A stretch of DNA of 64,000 nt from CAYRJD01 sp965212125 (lineage in GTDB: Bacteria; Actinomycetota; Acidimicrobiia; Acidimicrobiales; Poriferisodalaceae): NCBI GenBank assembly GCA_965212125.1, contig OZ243045.1, forward strand, positions 1,364,001-1,428,000, in the 5' to 3' direction. Below the pieces are notes generated by a model. That model made no database searches. It worked only from the letters and a program-made list of their open reading frames with translations, and was not told the origin of the DNA. Shown here one piece after another: positions 33,296 through 42,409 of the stretch. The position numbers were made by a program, and so were the translations under genes. Numbering within the stretch: position 1 is the stretch's first letter; the number at the start of each line of letters is the position of its first letter.

Positions 33296-34501
33296 TCAAG
33301 CCCTTTCCTGATCAAACATCAACGGGCGTGTTGGCTGTGCGCTGGCAGGGTCTGTTCCGGGCGCGGTGCGAACCATGGTGGGGTCGCGCAGCGGTTGGTT
33401 CTGTTGCATGCCGGGCTGCCCTTGGTACAGCGGCTGGTTCTGTTGCATGCCGGGGTGAGGTTGCGTCAGATTTGGATCTTGCGTGATCGGTACGTTGGGG
33501 TGCGCTTGTGCTTGGGGAGCGGACTGCGACGATGTCGCCGACAGCTTCTGTCTGGCTGCCTGCACCCGCTGCAGAATTTGGGTCAGGTCGCCGTCAAACT
33601 TTGCCAAGCGCCTTTCGCAGTAGTCGTCAATCTCGTGCTTGCGGCGGCGTGCCTGCGCTTCGGCATCGTCAATCAGTTGGCGCGCACGACGCTCAGCGCT
33701 GCGCACCACTTCGGTATTCTGCACCATTTGAGCGACACGGGAGCGTGCCTCATCGATTATCAGACTCGCGTCGGTGGCGGCGCGCTGAAGCAGCTCATCG
33801 CGATCTCGCAACTGCCAGCGAGCTTGTTGAAGCTCAACAGGGAATGCGCCAAGAGCTTCGTCTAGCAGCGCAAGCAACTCATCGCGATCAACCATCGCCG
33901 ATCCAGACAGCGGCATTGAGCGGGCGTCTTCGATCCGGCCGATGACCTCTTGGATTAGCTCAAAGACACCCAAGTTGGGTCGAGATGTTTGCATCGGCCC
34001 TATGTCGGCTAGGTGCTGGTCGGGCGGGTGATGGCCGGTCAAGTGATGGGCGGGGGCGGCAGTGCGGATTGGCTGGGCGCCAGGGTTGGGCTGTGGCTGT
34101 ATGCCTGGTTGGGGTTGCATGCCGGGCTGTGCCGTGGGCTGGGCTGTGGGCTGGGGTTGGGGTTGGGCTGTGGGCTGCAAGCCGGGTTGAGTTGCAGGCG
34201 GCGCAGGCTGTGCCGTGAGTTGGGCGGCTGCCAGCACTTGGTGTTGTGGTTCTAGCGGCGGGGCTTGTCTGCGCCTGGCGCGACCCTCGCGGGGCCCGCC
34301 AGCTCCGGGGGCGGTGGCGTGAGCTTGGTGATCGCTAGTTGGTTCGTGGAAATGAATGCCGGGTTGCGGGTTAGAGGAGTTAGCGGGACTAGAGGGGTTG
34401 GCGGGATCAGAAGAGTTAGCGGTCGCCGGATCACTGCGCTTCACAGAGACATGACTTTTCGGCTGGCGGCCTTGAGAAATCATCTCGCCAGCGTTAGTCA
34501 T
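33296..34501 (-). CDS. SepIVA-like coiled-coil septation protein
   Basis: The 401-residue protein has a Gln/Pro repeat-rich N-terminal half. Its conserved region starts near residue 175: LGVFELIQEVIGRIEDARSMPLSG, VDRDELLALLDEALGAFPVEL, RDRDELLQRAATDASLIIDEA, then a coiled coil and YCERRLAKFDGDLTQIL. This fits the actinobacterial DivIVA-like septal factor SepIVA (Rv2927c), which also sits beside yceD. The tail repeats PGMQQNQPL twice. The position and motifs support the call; function is inferred. Confidence 0.75.
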   Translation of the reverse strand: MTNAGEMISQGRQPKSHVSVKRSDPATANSSDPANPSSPANSSNPQPGIHFHEPTSDHQAHATAPGAGGPREGRARRRQAPPLEPQHQVLAAAQLTAQPAPPATQPGLQPTAQPQPQPTAQPTAQPGMQPQPGIQPQPNPGAQPIRTAAPAHHLTGHHPPDQHLADIGPMQTSRPNLGVFELIQEVIGRIEDARSMPLSGSAMVDRDELLALLDEALGAFPVELQQARWQLRDRDELLQRAATDASLIIDEARSRVAQMVQNTEVVRSAERRARQLIDDAEAQARRRKHEIDDYCERRLAKFDGDLTQILQRVQAARQKLSATSSQSAPQAQAHPNVPITQDPNLTQPHPGMQQNQPLYQGQPGMQQNQPLRDPTMVRTAPGTDPASAQPTRPLMFDQERA

Positions 34502-34620
34502 AACTAGCGTCAGTCATCAAGCGCGACCCTTTCCGGGCTAAAGCCCAGGCTCCTGCAACGCGGGAACCTCTAGTGTCGCACACCTGATGCAACTGGGGGC
34601 GGATATGTCTGCTCTCAAAT

Positions 34621-35124
34621 TCACCTGTTCCTGAGTTGGTCTGCGACCGGCCCTGGAACAAGATGCGAGCAATCACCGCCTTGGGAAACTATCTGACGGA
34701 TGAAGCTTGATGCAATGAAACCCTCGTTCAATCCGCACGGAATGAAAATCGTTTCAATCCCGCTGACGGACTGGTTCATGTGGGCCATTTGCATCTCTAG
34801 GTCGTAGTCGGCGGCGCTGCGGAGACCTTTCACTATCACATTGGCGCCTACCTCGCTGGCGACGTTGATTACCAGATCGGTGGAGTCAATAACGCTGACG
34901 TTGGGCAGGTGCGTCAGCGATGCTTCCAGCATTGCCACACGCTGCGGATCGTCAAACATCTGCGGCGGTTTGTCGGGGTTGCGCATGGCGGCGACTACGA
35001 CGTTGTCGAAAAGTTTGGCGGCTTTGGCGATGATGTCTATGTGCCCGTTGTGGGGCGGGTCAAATGAGCCGGGGTACAGCGCAGTTAGCGCTGCGGGCTT
35101 GGCTTGGGTGGCGGCCTTATTCAC
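34621..35124 (-). CDS. coaD: Phosphopantetheine adenylyltransferase
   Basis: Penultimate step of coenzyme A synthesis. The nucleotidyltransferase start ALYPGSFDPPHNGHIDIIAK has the T/HxGH-type signature, with VKGLRSAADYDLEMQMAHMN and the C-terminal SSFIRQIVSQGGD. Length 167 with GTG start. It overlaps the end of rsmD by 8 bases, the common rsmD-coaD pair. Between it and the next gene (34502-34620) is only a short hairpin, CCTGGGCTTTAGCCCGG on the minus strand. Confidence 0.95.
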   Translation of the reverse strand: MNKAATQAKPAALTALYPGSFDPPHNGHIDIIAKAAKLFDNVVVAAMRNPDKPPQMFDDPQRVAMLEASLTHLPNVSVIDSTDLVINVASEVGANVIVKGLRSAADYDLEMQMAHMNQSVSGIETIFIPCGLNEGFIASSFIRQIVSQGGDCSHLVPGPVADQLRNR

Positions 35125-35710
35125 TGGGCTGACGGTAGCGCAGGCGGTGCTGCAAGATGGTTATGTGGGCGCGCCCGTAGCGGCGGCAGCGGTACTGCGT
35201 CCAGTGTGAATCTGATGGGGCTTGCAGGTATTGCGGCGCTTCGGCGATGAGGACGCCGGGCGTTAGCTGCAGCAGGTCGGGCCAGTGGTTGGAGTCGTAG
35301 GGCGGGTCGGCTAGTAGCAGGTCGGGCGCTGGTTGGTCTGGTTGGGCGGACTGGGCGGACGGCGGCAGGTTGGGTGGCGGCAGGTTGGTCAGGGTTTCTA
35401 CGGCGTCGGCGCAGATGATGCGATATGTGCTTGGGTCGGCTTCAAAGCCTTCCAAGGTTTGGTGCAAAGCGTCGCACAGCGAGGCGTTGTTGTCTATGAA
35501 TGTTGTGTGGGCTGCGCCGCGTGATAGCGCTTCAATGCCGAGGGCGCCGCTGCCGCAAAATGCGTCTATCACGGTGGCGTCTTGCGGCAAGCCCAGGCCG
35601 TAGGCCATGTTGAAGATTGCCTCGCGGGTGCGATCTGCGGTGGGGCGGGTGTCGGGCTGAGCGGGGGTTGGTATCGGTCGGCCACGCCAGACGCCGGCTA
35701 CTACACGCAT
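35117..35710 (-). CDS. rsmD: 16S rRNA (guanine-N2)-methyltransferase RsmD
   Basis: Methylates G966 of 16S rRNA. MRVVAGVWRGRPIPTP at the start, RPTADRTREAIFNMA, SAM motif VIDAFCGSGALGIEALSRGA and catalytic LLLADPPYDS. Length 197, with a Pro/Gln-rich insert before the DPPY motif. Confidence 0.94.
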   Translation of the reverse strand: MRVVAGVWRGRPIPTPAQPDTRPTADRTREAIFNMAYGLGLPQDATVIDAFCGSGALGIEALSRGAAHTTFIDNNASLCDALHQTLEGFEADPSTYRIICADAVETLTNLPPPNLPPSAQSAQPDQPAPDLLLADPPYDSNHWPDLLQLTPGVLIAEAPQYLQAPSDSHWTQYRCRRYGRAHITILQHRLRYRQPSE

Positions 35711-35728
35711 CGGGCTAGGGGCGCCGGG

Positions 35729-35764
35729 CTAGCCACGCTGCTAACCACACTGCTAGCCGCGCTG
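35729..35764 (-). repeat. Three 12-bp tandem repeats carrying in-frame stops at the recG end
   Basis: CTAGCCACGCTG, CTAACCACACTG and CTAGCCGCGCTG (plus) follow each other at 35729, 35741 and 35753. On the coding strand each ends in TAG or TAG-like TTAG, spaced 12 bases apart, so three stops are in one frame. The first of them is the recG stop. Confidence 0.85.
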
Positions 35765-38047
35765 CAAAAACGTCTCATCAAGTCCCTCACGCCGCTCAAC
35801 GAACCAATCAATCTCATCGGCATAGCCCGCCAGCTGCGGCTGGGTCTCTAGGTCATCAGCGCTGCGCAACATCTGCACGGCTTCGTCGCGCACCTTCTCC
35901 ACGAACTTGCGATCATGCACCAAAGAAGCAAGCTTCAACTCGCCGCGCCCCGACTGAGACTCGTCAAACAAAGTGCCCTCGCCGCGCAGCTTTAAATCTG
36001 CCTCGGCCAGTTTGAATCCGTCGGTCGTCGCAACCAGGGCGGCGAGCCGTCGCTCGGCGAAGTCGGTGATCTCATCTTCAACCACCAGGTAGCAGTGCGA
36101 GGCGTGCACTCCCCTGCCAACTCGGCCGCGCAACTGATGCAGCTGCGCCATTCCGAATCGGTCGGCCGACAAGATCACCATGACGGTGGCATTGGGCACG
36201 TCCACTCCCACCTCAATCACGGTGGTGGAAACCAGCACGTCAATGGCGCCGCGGTGAAAAGAGTTGATGGCTTTTTCTTTTTGGTCGCTGGCGAGGCGGC
36301 CGTGCAGCAGCCCCACATTCAGGCCGGCCAGTTCATTGGCGCAAAGTTGGTCGTAGGTGGTTTTAGCCGAGCTGGCTTCGATCTCTTCGCTGTCTTCAAT
36401 AAGTGGACACACCACAAACGCCTGCTGACCGGCGGCTACCTGTTCGCGCACCTTCTTCCACATCTTTTCTTTGTCGAGACTGCCGCCAGCCAGCTGCGAG
36501 TCGGCATCTACCCGGTGCGTCTCGATCGGGGTGCGGCCGGGCGGCATTTCTTTCAGCGCTGAAATGTCTAGGTCGCCGTAGAGGGTCATCGCGGCGGTGC
36601 GCGGGATGGGCGTGGCGGTCATGACCAACAGGTGCGGGATGAGATTGTCGGTGCGGCCGGATTCACGCAGGCGAGACCGCTGCTCTACTCCGAAGCGGTG
36701 CTGCTCATCAACCACCACCGCTGTGAGATCGTGAAACTCGACCGCCTCCTGGATGAGGGCGTGGGTGCCGACCACTACGTCTATGGCGCCGGTGCGCAGC
36801 TTGTCTTTGGCGGTGGTGTGGGCCTTGGCGTTGAGCGATCCGGTCAGCAGGGCGATCTGCAGCGGGCGCTTGCCGCCCAGCGCGCGATCGTCGGCTACCT
36901 CTAGATCTTTTAGCAATGCGTTCAGCCCCAGGTAGTGCTGCTCGGCTAGCACCTCAGTGGGCACCATCAGCGCGCCTTGCTTGCCGTTAGCTACCGCCGC
37001 TAGCAGCACGCGTGCAGCGACGATGGTTTTGCCGGAGCCGACGTCGCCTTGCAGCAGTCGATGCATTGGGCGGGAATTGGACATGTCGGATTCAATGTCG
37101 GCGATGGCGTTTTGTTGGGCAGCGGTTAGGCGAAACGACAGCTGCTCGGTGAAGCGAGACCAGAGGTACGCGTCGGTGGTGCTAGCGGTGCTGGCAAGAT
37201 CGGCGGGTTCGCCAGGGTCGCCGCCCAGGCTGTGCGGTATACCTAGCTCTTCTTTTTCGCGCTCCAGCCGATCGCGCCGCAGCAGCAGCATCATCCGCAT
37301 GAGCTCATCAAATTGCAGCCGGCGGAGGGCGGGGGGTTTTTGGGCAAGGGTTTCGAGTTTGTGAAACTGACGCAACGCCGTGTGGCGATCTAGCAGACCC
37401 AGTCGCTGTCTGAGTTCGGACGGCATTGGGTCGGCGATGCCACGATCTTCGCAGCGGCGTAAGGCTTCGGAAACCAAGCGGGTGATCTCCGGACTCATCA
37501 GGTCCACTTTTGGTGACTGCGGGTAGACGGACACGATCACGCCGGTGGTGTTACCGATGTTGCCGGTGTTGCCAATGAGATCTACCTTCGGGTTGGTCAT
37601 TTGGAGCTTGCCTCTGTAGGCGACTGTGCCAAACATCGCCGCCTGCTCCCCGACCGTTAGCTGCGACTTGCGCCACGGCTGATTGAAAAAAACCACAGTC
37701 AAAACGCCAGTGCCGTCGTCCAGCTTGGCTTCTACCAAGGTTTTACGACCACCGGGGCCAGTTCGGCGTGACTGAACCTTGGTGATTTCACCGGTGACAG
37801 TCAGCTTGTCGCCTGATTGGATTGAATCGATCATCCCTTCGCGGGTACGGTCTTCGTGGTCGCGCGGATAGTGCGTGAGCAGGTCAAAGACCGATTTGAT
37901 GCCGACCGCTGCCAGCACATCGCCACGCCGTGAACCCACGCCCTTGATGCGACGAACGTCGATTTCGTCAAGCTCGCGCAGGGTTAGTGGGGCTCGGGCG
38001 GCTTGCGGGGCTGGCGCCTGCGGCGCTTGGGCTGGCGGGTTACTCAA
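35753..38047 (-). CDS. recG: ATP-dependent DNA helicase RecG
   Basis: Remodels stalled replication forks. The wedge/OB region has VGSRRGDVLAAVGI and DKLTVTGEI. Helicase motifs are LLQGDVGSGKTIVAARVLL, VGTHALIQEAVEF, VVDEQHRFGVEQR, VMTATPIPRTAAMTL and VGRGVHASHCYLVVE. I place the start at TTG 38047, inside the fakA-like stop (TTGAGTAA), giving 764 residues. An upstream in-frame TTG at 38101 would add 18 non-conserved residues. Confidence 0.93.
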   Translation of the reverse strand: MSNPPAQAPQAPAPQAARAPLTLRELDEIDVRRIKGVGSRRGDVLAAVGIKSVFDLLTHYPRDHEDRTREGMIDSIQSGDKLTVTGEITKVQSRRTGPGGRKTLVEAKLDDGTGVLTVVFFNQPWRKSQLTVGEQAAMFGTVAYRGKLQMTNPKVDLIGNTGNIGNTTGVIVSVYPQSPKVDLMSPEITRLVSEALRRCEDRGIADPMPSELRQRLGLLDRHTALRQFHKLETLAQKPPALRRLQFDELMRMMLLLRRDRLEREKEELGIPHSLGGDPGEPADLASTASTTDAYLWSRFTEQLSFRLTAAQQNAIADIESDMSNSRPMHRLLQGDVGSGKTIVAARVLLAAVANGKQGALMVPTEVLAEQHYLGLNALLKDLEVADDRALGGKRPLQIALLTGSLNAKAHTTAKDKLRTGAIDVVVGTHALIQEAVEFHDLTAVVVDEQHRFGVEQRSRLRESGRTDNLIPHLLVMTATPIPRTAAMTLYGDLDISALKEMPPGRTPIETHRVDADSQLAGGSLDKEKMWKKVREQVAAGQQAFVVCPLIEDSEEIEASSAKTTYDQLCANELAGLNVGLLHGRLASDQKEKAINSFHRGAIDVLVSTTVIEVGVDVPNATVMVILSADRFGMAQLHQLRGRVGRGVHASHCYLVVEDEITDFAERRLAALVATTDGFKLAEADLKLRGEGTLFDESQSGRGELKLASLVHDRKFVEKVRDEAVQMLRSADDLETQPQLAGYADEIDWFVERREGLDETFLQRG

Positions 38048-39884
38048 GGCCAAACAGGTACGGGTAGTGCGGCTGCTCGCCAAACAGAAAATCCGCCTCA
38101 ATGCTGGCGTGCGTTTGCGTTAGCCAGGTTTGGATGGCTTGGGTGTCGGCTTCGGTGGCTTGCTCGCCGATGATTACCGTTAGCGCGTCGTGGTCGGGCT
38201 GGATTAGCTGGCTCAGCAGATCAATCGCTGCGTCGGCAAGGTTGTCGGCGACCGCGATGATGCGGCTTTTGCCTTCGGCTCGTATGCCGATCCAGTCGCC
38301 TTTGTTTACGGGCTTGGCGACGCCGGCCGAAGCAGAGCCGGCTGACGCGGTGGCGGTGGTGGAGCGCACGGCTTGGGTGACCTCGGCGGCTATTACATCG
38401 CTGGCTAGCTCAGCCATTTGCGTGGCGTTGCTGGCTGCATCTGCGTCGGGATCGAAGCCGATCATTGCGGCCAGGCCGTGAACGATCGTTCGGGTAGGCA
38501 CCACATGCACCTGCTTGGCTGCGTGCTGGGCTGCTTGGTTGGCGGTAGTGATGATGTTGGCGTTGTTGGGGAGCAGGATTATTTCTTCGCTGGCGGTGGC
38601 TTCGATGGCGGCTAGCAGTTCCGCCGTTGATGGGTTCATGGTTTGACCGCCGCTGACCAGAGTCGCCACGCCGATGGAAGAAAAGATTTGATCTAGGCCG
38701 GGGGCGGGCGACACCACAACGGCAGCGCTGGTGGTGGTCGGGGTGGTGCTGGTCGGGGTGGTGCTGGCGGCGTGGTCGTGCGGGTGCGGGTGATCATGTG
38801 CATGCGGGTGTGCGTGGCCGTGCTCTAGGTCGCTTACCTGCTCGTGCAGATCGGTTATGGCGATTCGGTGCGGGCGACCGGCGGTTATGCCGGCTTCAAT
38901 GGTGGCACCGATTTGATCGGTGTGAATGTGGCAGTTCCACAAGCCGTCGCCACCTGCGACAACGATTGAGTCACCCAGCTGCGACCAGCTTTGGCGGAAC
39001 TGATCAACCAGCTCCTCGGTTGAATCCAGCAGGTACATCACCTCGTAGCGAGGTCCCAGGTCGGGGCGGGCGGCGGAGCCAGCCGCGGCGCCAGGGCTGT
39101 CCGCGGCGCTGGTGGACGGCGGGCTGGCGAGCTGTCCGGTGGCTGCTTGCTTGGCGAGGTTGTCTTTCACGTGGGTGGGTAGGGCGAGCGCCTCGGGCAG
39201 CGGCCGATCGTCAACCACTGCCAAGAGCGCGTTCAGCCACAGCAAAAACCCAACGCCGCCAGCGTCAACCACACCGGCCTGCGCTAGCACGGGCAACTGC
39301 TCGGGCGTGAACTCAAGAGCGACCTGCCCGGCTGTAAGCGCTTCGTCTAGCACCTGGCAGATTGACGGCTGGCTGGCGAGGTCGGTTTCGGGATCGGCGG
39401 GGTCGGCCTTGGCGACAAGGTCGGCGGCGGCATCGCCAGCCACGGCAGCCACGGCGCGCGCCACGCTCAGGATCGTTCCTTCAACTGGCTCCATCACGCT
39501 CTTGTCGGCCGACGCGCTGCCGTCTTTCAGTCCGTCCGCTAGATGCCCGGCGCCGATTCGTTCTGGCGCAGCTGCCAGCACCGCAACCATGGCTCGCAGA
39601 AACTGGCTGATGATTACCCCGCTGTTGCCGCGGGCGCCCATCAAGGCGGCTTGAGAGATCGTTTCGCAAACCTGGCTGCGGTCGGATTTCTGATCGGCGG
39701 GCAACCCGTCAAGCGCTTCGCACACCGCGCTCAGCGTCAGCGCCATGTTGGTGCCGGTGTCGCCGTCGGGCACGGGATAGACGTTGAGCAGGTCAATCGT
39801 GCGGCGATGCGTTTGCAGCGCTGTTGAAAACTTTTCAATCGCCAAGCAGATGCCTTGCGTGGAGAGCACTTGCTCGCTGGCCAC
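38040..39884 (-). CDS. DAK/DhaL phosphatase-like fatty acid kinase subunit (YloV/FakA type)
   Basis: The 614-residue protein has an N-terminal DhaL domain that binds ATP in FakA proteins: LLNVYPVPDGDTGTNM near residue 33, MGARGNSGVIISQ near 82, and VVDAGGVGFLLWLNA. A middle domain (YEVMYLLDSTEELVDQF, DGLWNCHIHTDQIG) and a C-terminal DegV-like part (ILLPNNANIITTANQA) follow. Between them lies a His-rich loop, HGHAHPHAHDHPHPHDH, which could bind metal. The kinase needs a FakB partner, not seen here. The GTG start at 39884 faces the divergent cold-shock-like gene. Confidence 0.85.
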   Translation of the reverse strand: MASEQVLSTQGICLAIEKFSTALQTHRRTIDLLNVYPVPDGDTGTNMALTLSAVCEALDGLPADQKSDRSQVCETISQAALMGARGNSGVIISQFLRAMVAVLAAAPERIGAGHLADGLKDGSASADKSVMEPVEGTILSVARAVAAVAGDAAADLVAKADPADPETDLASQPSICQVLDEALTAGQVALEFTPEQLPVLAQAGVVDAGGVGFLLWLNALLAVVDDRPLPEALALPTHVKDNLAKQAATGQLASPPSTSAADSPGAAAGSAARPDLGPRYEVMYLLDSTEELVDQFRQSWSQLGDSIVVAGGDGLWNCHIHTDQIGATIEAGITAGRPHRIAITDLHEQVSDLEHGHAHPHAHDHPHPHDHAASTTPTSTTPTTTSAAVVVSPAPGLDQIFSSIGVATLVSGGQTMNPSTAELLAAIEATASEEIILLPNNANIITTANQAAQHAAKQVHVVPTRTIVHGLAAMIGFDPDADAASNATQMAELASDVIAAEVTQAVRSTTATASAGSASAGVAKPVNKGDWIGIRAEGKSRIIAVADNLADAAIDLLSQLIQPDHDALTVIIGEQATEADTQAIQTWLTQTHASIEADFLFGEQPHYPYLFGLE

Positions 39885-40081
39885 ACGCTAAAGGTAGTGC
39901 GCGACAGGGGTGAGATAGTTGTAGGGCGGTTTCGGGCTGCGTTGCGCGTTGGGCTGCACGTTGGGCTGCGTTTCGGGCTGCGGCGAAAAACTGGTTTTTG
40001 GCAAGACGGGCGGACTAACGTTTACCCACTCTTACCCCCTCCACTGGCCGCCTGACGAAGGCGCGCAAAATAGGAGCACTT

Positions 40082-40384
40082 GTGCAAGGTGTGATCAAGT
40101 CATATGACCCCCGCTTGAAAGTGGGCGTGCTGGTTGACGACATAAAACGTGAAGAGCACGAGCTTGCACAAGATGCGCTGGAGGGGTCGATTCTTCGCAT
40201 GTTGCGGCAAGGTCAGCGGGTGCTTTTTGAGTTGAACGAACAAGGGCTTGCGACCCGCCTGCGGTTGGGGTCGGAAATAGACTTAGGGACGCCCGACTGG
40301 ATCGCTACCAACAGCGCGTCGGGTGCTGCGGCTGACGCGGCCGACGCGGCTGCCAGCACCACAACCATTAACGAAACCGCCTAA
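40082..40384 (+). CDS. Cold-shock-domain-like small protein
   Basis: A 100-residue protein: MQGVIKSYDPRLKVGVLVDD opens like a CspA OB fold, then LEGSILRMLRQGQRVLFELN and ATRLRLGSEIDLGTP. The RNP motifs with aromatic residues typical of CspA are replaced, so nucleic-acid binding is not certain. An Ala/Asp/Ser/Thr tail of about 25 residues ends it. GTG start with TAGGAG 5 bases upstream. It resembles a recurrent actinobacterial small protein. I do not know its function. Confidence 0.65.
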   Translation: MQGVIKSYDPRLKVGVLVDDIKREEHELAQDALEGSILRMLRQGQRVLFELNEQGLATRLRLGSEIDLGTPDWIATNSASGAAADAADAAASTTTINETA

Positions 40385-40397
40385 CCAAAACCGCCTA
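40374..40397 (+). repeat. 10-bp direct repeat overlapping the stop of the cold-shock-like gene
   Basis: AAACCGCCTA at 40374-40383 and 40388-40397. The first is followed by A (TAA stop of the gene), the second by G (TAG). Confidence 0.8.
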
Positions 40398-40515
40398 GCA
40401 AATACCCCGCCGCCCGCCTGGCTCTACCTAAGATTTGCCGATCTAGTCTCTAATCCCGCCTCCCATATTCCGCACAGAATCCCGCCCTGCCGTTACGGCC
40501 GAGCGAAAACCACCT

Positions 40516-40563
40516 AGCCCCCAATCATTCCGCCCCCAATCACTCCAAGCCCCAATCACTCCA
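40516..40563 (+). repeat. Degenerate tandem repeat upstream of pckG
   Basis: Three imperfect copies of a roughly 16-base unit with the core CCCCAATCA(C/T)TCC lie about 25-70 bases before the pckG start. The rest of the 200-base gap (40385-40585) shows no gene. The repeat might be an operator array or simply unstable sequence; a role in pckG control is speculation. Confidence 0.6.
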
Positions 40564-40585
40564 ACAATCTGCCAGAAGGTAACCG

Positions 40586-42385
40586 TTGCCCGAAAACACA
40601 AAAAACAAGAAACTGCAAAGTTGGGTGGATGGATGGGCCGACGTGCTGACGCCGGACATCATCCACTGGTGCGACGGCAGCCAGGACGAGTACGAGATGC
40701 TCTGCAAGGAGATGGTCGCCGCTGGCACGATGATTCCGCTGAACGACGAAATCCGCCCCAACAGTTTCCTGGCTAGGTCCGACCCGGGCGACGTGGCAAG
40801 GGTGGAGGATCGCACCTTCATTTCCACCACCGACCCGGGCGATGCCGGCCCCAACAACAACTGGCGAGACCCGGCGGAGTTGCGGGCGGAGATGCTGGCG
40901 CTGTTCAAGGGCGCAATGGCGGGGCGCACCTTGTATGTGGTGCCGTTTTCGATGGGGCCGCTGAACTCGCACATCTCGCACATCGGCGTGCAGCTAACCG
41001 ACTCTCCCTATGTGGCGGCTTCGATGCGCACGATGACACGCATGGGTCAGCCCGCGCTGGACGTGCTGGGTGAGACGGGCGAGTTTGTGCCGTGCGTGCA
41101 TTCGCTGGGCGCACCGCTTGGCCCCGGCGAGCAAGACGTGGCTTGGCCGTGCAACCCGGACAACAAATACATCGCACACTTTCCAGAGGAGCGAGAGATT
41201 TGGTCGTACGGGTCGGGCTATGGCGGCAACGCCTTGCTGGGCAAGAAGTGTTTTGCGCTGCGGATTGCATCCACGATGGCGCGCGACCAGGGGTGGCTGG
41301 CCGAGCACATGTTGATCGTGGGCGTCACTCCGCCGGATGGCGAGACCATTTATCTGGCGGGCGCATTCCCTTCGGCGTGCGGCAAGACGAACTTGGCGAT
41401 GATGATCCCCACGCTGCCTGGCTGGAAGGTGGAGACCGTCGGCGACGACATTGCGTGGATGAAATTTGGCGACGACGGGCGGCTGTATGCGATCAACCCG
41501 GAGGCGGGCATCTTCGGTGTGGCTCCGGGGACGGGCGCTAACACCAACCCGAACGCTCTGGCGACGATGAGCGCCAACTGCATTTTCACCAACGTTGCCC
41601 AGACCCCCGACGACGATGTTTGGTGGGAGGGGATGACCGCGGAGCCGCCCGCCAACTTGACCGACTGGCGTGGCAATGCATGGACGCCGGCCAGCGAAAC
41701 ACCCGCCGCTCACCCCAACGCCCGATTCACCGTGCCGGTGGAGCAGTGCCCGTCGGCTTCGCCCGCTTGGAACGATCCGGCCGGGGTGCCGATCTCGGGC
41801 ATTTTGCTTGGTGGGCGGCGTGCCGGCACCGTGCCTTTGGTGGTGGAAGCTTTTGACTGGGAGCAGGGCGTGTTTATGGGTTCGGTGATGTCGTCGGAAA
41901 CAACCGCCGCTGCTGCCGGTCAGGTTGGCGAGGTGCGGCGAGATCCGTTTGCGATGCTGCCGTTTTGCGGCTACAACTTTGGCGACTACTTCAAGCACTG
42001 GCTGGACTTGGCTGAGCGGTTCGATGCGGTGTTGCCGAAGCTGTTCTATGTCAACTGGTTTCGCAAAAATGCTGAAGGCAAGTTCATCTGGCCTGGGTTT
42101 GGCGAAAACATTCGGGTACTGAAGTGGGTTTGTGAGCGGATTGCTGGTGGTGCGGCGGGTGGCGTTGAAACAGCCATCGGGTGGGTGCCAACTACAGACG
42201 CACTCGACACCAGCGACATGGACGGCCTTACCGAGGAAGACCTAAACACGCTGATTTCGGTTGATGATGACGAGTGGCGCGCCGAGCTGAGCCTGATTGA
42301 GGCTCACTATGAGCGCCTGGGAGATCGGGTGCCGAGCGAGTTGTTCAGTCAGCTCAATCAGTTGCGTGAGCGCCTGACGGCTTAG
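40586..42385 (+). CDS. pckG: Phosphoenolpyruvate carboxykinase (GTP)
   Basis: Interconverts oxaloacetate and PEP using GTP/GDP, for gluconeogenesis. The 599-residue protein has the GTP-PEPCK signature AFPSACGKTNLAMMIPTLPG (P-loop near residue 260). It also has VGDDIAWMKFGDDGRLYAIN, EAGIFGVAPGTGANTNPNAL and LPFCGYNFGDYFKHWL. The start is TTG 40586 with AGAAGGT upstream. It stands alone on the plus strand. Confidence 0.97.
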   Translation: MPENTKNKKLQSWVDGWADVLTPDIIHWCDGSQDEYEMLCKEMVAAGTMIPLNDEIRPNSFLARSDPGDVARVEDRTFISTTDPGDAGPNNNWRDPAELRAEMLALFKGAMAGRTLYVVPFSMGPLNSHISHIGVQLTDSPYVAASMRTMTRMGQPALDVLGETGEFVPCVHSLGAPLGPGEQDVAWPCNPDNKYIAHFPEEREIWSYGSGYGGNALLGKKCFALRIASTMARDQGWLAEHMLIVGVTPPDGETIYLAGAFPSACGKTNLAMMIPTLPGWKVETVGDDIAWMKFGDDGRLYAINPEAGIFGVAPGTGANTNPNALATMSANCIFTNVAQTPDDDVWWEGMTAEPPANLTDWRGNAWTPASETPAAHPNARFTVPVEQCPSASPAWNDPAGVPISGILLGGRRAGTVPLVVEAFDWEQGVFMGSVMSSETTAAAAGQVGEVRRDPFAMLPFCGYNFGDYFKHWLDLAERFDAVLPKLFYVNWFRKNAEGKFIWPGFGENIRVLKWVCERIAGGAAGGVETAIGWVPTTDALDTSDMDGLTEEDLNTLISVDDDEWRAELSLIEAHYERLGDRVPSELFSQLNQLRERLTA

Positions 42386-42409
42386 CCCAAAACTCAGGGC
42401 GCCGAAAAC

